Shown piece by piece: positions 5,621 through 6,400 of a stretch of 6,400 nucleotides of DNA (positions within the stretch are counted from its first letter, which is position 1; the number at the start of each line of letters is the position of its first letter). Below the pieces are notes generated by a model. It was not told the DNA's origin and ran no database searches. It was given only the letters and a program-made list of their open reading frames with translations. A program made the position numbers and the translations under genes. The DNA comes from an uncultured Sulfurovum sp. (GTDB taxonomy: Bacteria; Campylobacterota; Campylobacteria; Campylobacterales; Sulfurovaceae): assembly GCA_937938065.1 (NCBI GenBank), contig CALDBH010000108.1, positions 1 to 6,400 of the forward strand, written 5' to 3'.

Positions 5621-6400
5621 ATGATCAGAGTTGTAAAACGAAATGGTAGAGTAGAGACTTTAGATGTAGCAAAGATTCAAAAGTATACAGCTGCATCAGT
5701 AGAGGGACTTGTACGTGTAAGTCAAAGTGAACTTGAAGTGGATGCAAAACTTCAGTTCCGTGACATGATCAGCTCCGAAGAGATACAGCAGACATTGATC
5801 AAAACAGCCGTTGACAAGATTGACATTGACAGACCTGACTGGACATTCGTAGCGTCAAGACTTTTTCTTTACGATATCTACCATAAGGTAACAGGCTTTA
5901 CAGGGTACAACCACTTACGTGAACATTTTGAGCGTGGAGAGAAAGAGGGGCGTATCGTTCTTGGGCTCAAAGAGAAGTATGACCTTGATGATCTTAACGA
6001 TTACATTAAACCTGAGCGTGATTTACAGTTTACCTATCTTGGTATCCGTACACTGTATGACAGATATTTACTGAAAGACCGTGCAGGTGTACCTATTGAA
6101 TTGCCTCAGCAACTCTTTATGGGTGTGGCAATGTTCTTGGCACAAAATGAATTTGATTGTCAAACATGGGCGAAAAAGTTTTATGACATCCTGAGTAAAT
6201 TTGAAGTGATGGCTGCAACACCAACATTGTCAAATGCCAGAACACCAAGACATCAACTGAGCTCTTGTTACATCGGGTCAACACCTGACAACATTGAAGG
6301 TATCTTTGACGGATACAAAGAGATGGCATTGCTTTCTAAGTTTGGTGGAGGGATCGGTTGGGACTGGTCACTGGTTCGTGGTATGGGTTCATTTATCGAT
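5621..6400 (+). CDS. nrdA: Class I ribonucleotide reductase alpha subunit NrdA, N-terminal part
   Basis: NrdA reduces ribonucleoside diphosphates to deoxyribonucleotides, using a radical supplied by the NrdB subunit. The frame is open for 260 codons to the window edge. The first residues, MIRVVKRNGRVETLD, begin an ATP-cone domain (about 1-90), the allosteric activity site. The conserved stretch TPTLSNARTP (200-209) is followed by SSCYIGS, whose Cys216 matches the first active-site cysteine of the family (Cys225 in E. coli). Next comes the glycine-rich SKFGGGIGWDWS (239-250). The later cysteine and radical-transfer residues lie outside the window. The start is set by the AAAAGGA ribosome site nine bases upstream. 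Arginine codons are mixed (CGT, CGA, AGA). purB-nrdA adjacency is, from memory, conserved in Campylobacter. nrdB is not seen. Confidence 0.95.
   Translation, partial: MIRVVKRNGRVETLDVAKIQKYTAASVEGLVRVSQSELEVDAKLQFRDMISSEEIQQTLIKTAVDKIDIDRPDWTFVASRLFLYDIYHKVTGFTGYNHLREHFERGEKEGRIVLGLKEKYDLDDLNDYIKPERDLQFTYLGIRTLYDRYLLKDRAGVPIELPQQLFMGVAMFLAQNEFDCQTWAKKFYDILSKFEVMAATPTLSNARTPRHQLSSCYIGSTPDNIEGIFDGYKEMALLSKFGGGIGWDWSLVRGMGSFID

Noticed and set aside
5912..5928. CACTTACGTGAACA in nrdA as a third parS site
   Set aside because: Only the ACGTGAA core agrees; the palindrome and outer bases are lost, while the other two sites are perfect.
6117..6329. Minus-strand 70-codon frame opposite nrdA
   Set aside because: It lies within the conserved NrdA coding region, with no motif or ribosome site of its own.

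Overview
The window looks like chromosomal DNA of a low-GC Campylobacterota (epsilonproteobacterium), perhaps of the Sulfurovum/Sulfurimonas type. The protein sequences and gene order suggest this. From memory, the order ksgA (reverse) / nucleoside-phosphorylase-like / rlmN / small hydrophobic protein matches Campylobacter jejuni Cj1711c-Cj1714, and rluA-family (reverse) / purB / nrdA matches Cj0022c-Cj0024. In C. jejuni these two blocks lie on either side of the replication origin. No database search was possible, so the species assignment is tentative.

Layout, left to right. Positions 1-60 hold the first 20 codons of ksgA on the minus strand. A short divergent promoter region (61-154) with a palindrome leads into a tight plus-strand operon: hisF (155-919), a short protein of the purine nucleoside phosphorylase/MTA nucleosidase fold (923-1447), rlmN (1448-2521) and a 33-residue single-helix membrane protein (2521-2622). 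Positions 2623-2968 are a gene-free stretch between convergent genes, with two inverted repeats, one a probable terminator. An RluA-family pseudouridine synthase follows on the minus strand (2969-3898). It is divergent from purB (3971-5299) across 72 bp with overlapping candidate -10 boxes. After purB comes a 321-bp gene-free stretch with a long hairpin, then the first 260 codons of nrdA (5621 to the window end).

The genes are core metabolism and RNA modification: histidine synthesis (hisF, which also releases the purine precursor AICAR), purine synthesis (purB), deoxyribonucleotide synthesis (nrdA), and rRNA modification (ksgA, rlmN, rluA-family). No mobile element, CRISPR array, tRNA or rRNA was seen.

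The most striking signal is not a gene. Two exact copies of the 16-bp palindrome TGTTTCACGTGAAACA, the classical ParB/Spo0J-binding parS sequence, lie about 2 kb apart inside coding sequence: at 1186-1201 in the nucleoside-phosphorylase-like gene and at 3207-3222 in the rluA-family gene. This points to an origin-proximal chromosome-segregation (centromere) region, which agrees with the gene order. A second anomaly is purB: every arginine codon read is AGA and only one leucine codon is CTG, unlike all its neighbours, which suggests it was acquired from a lower-GC relative.
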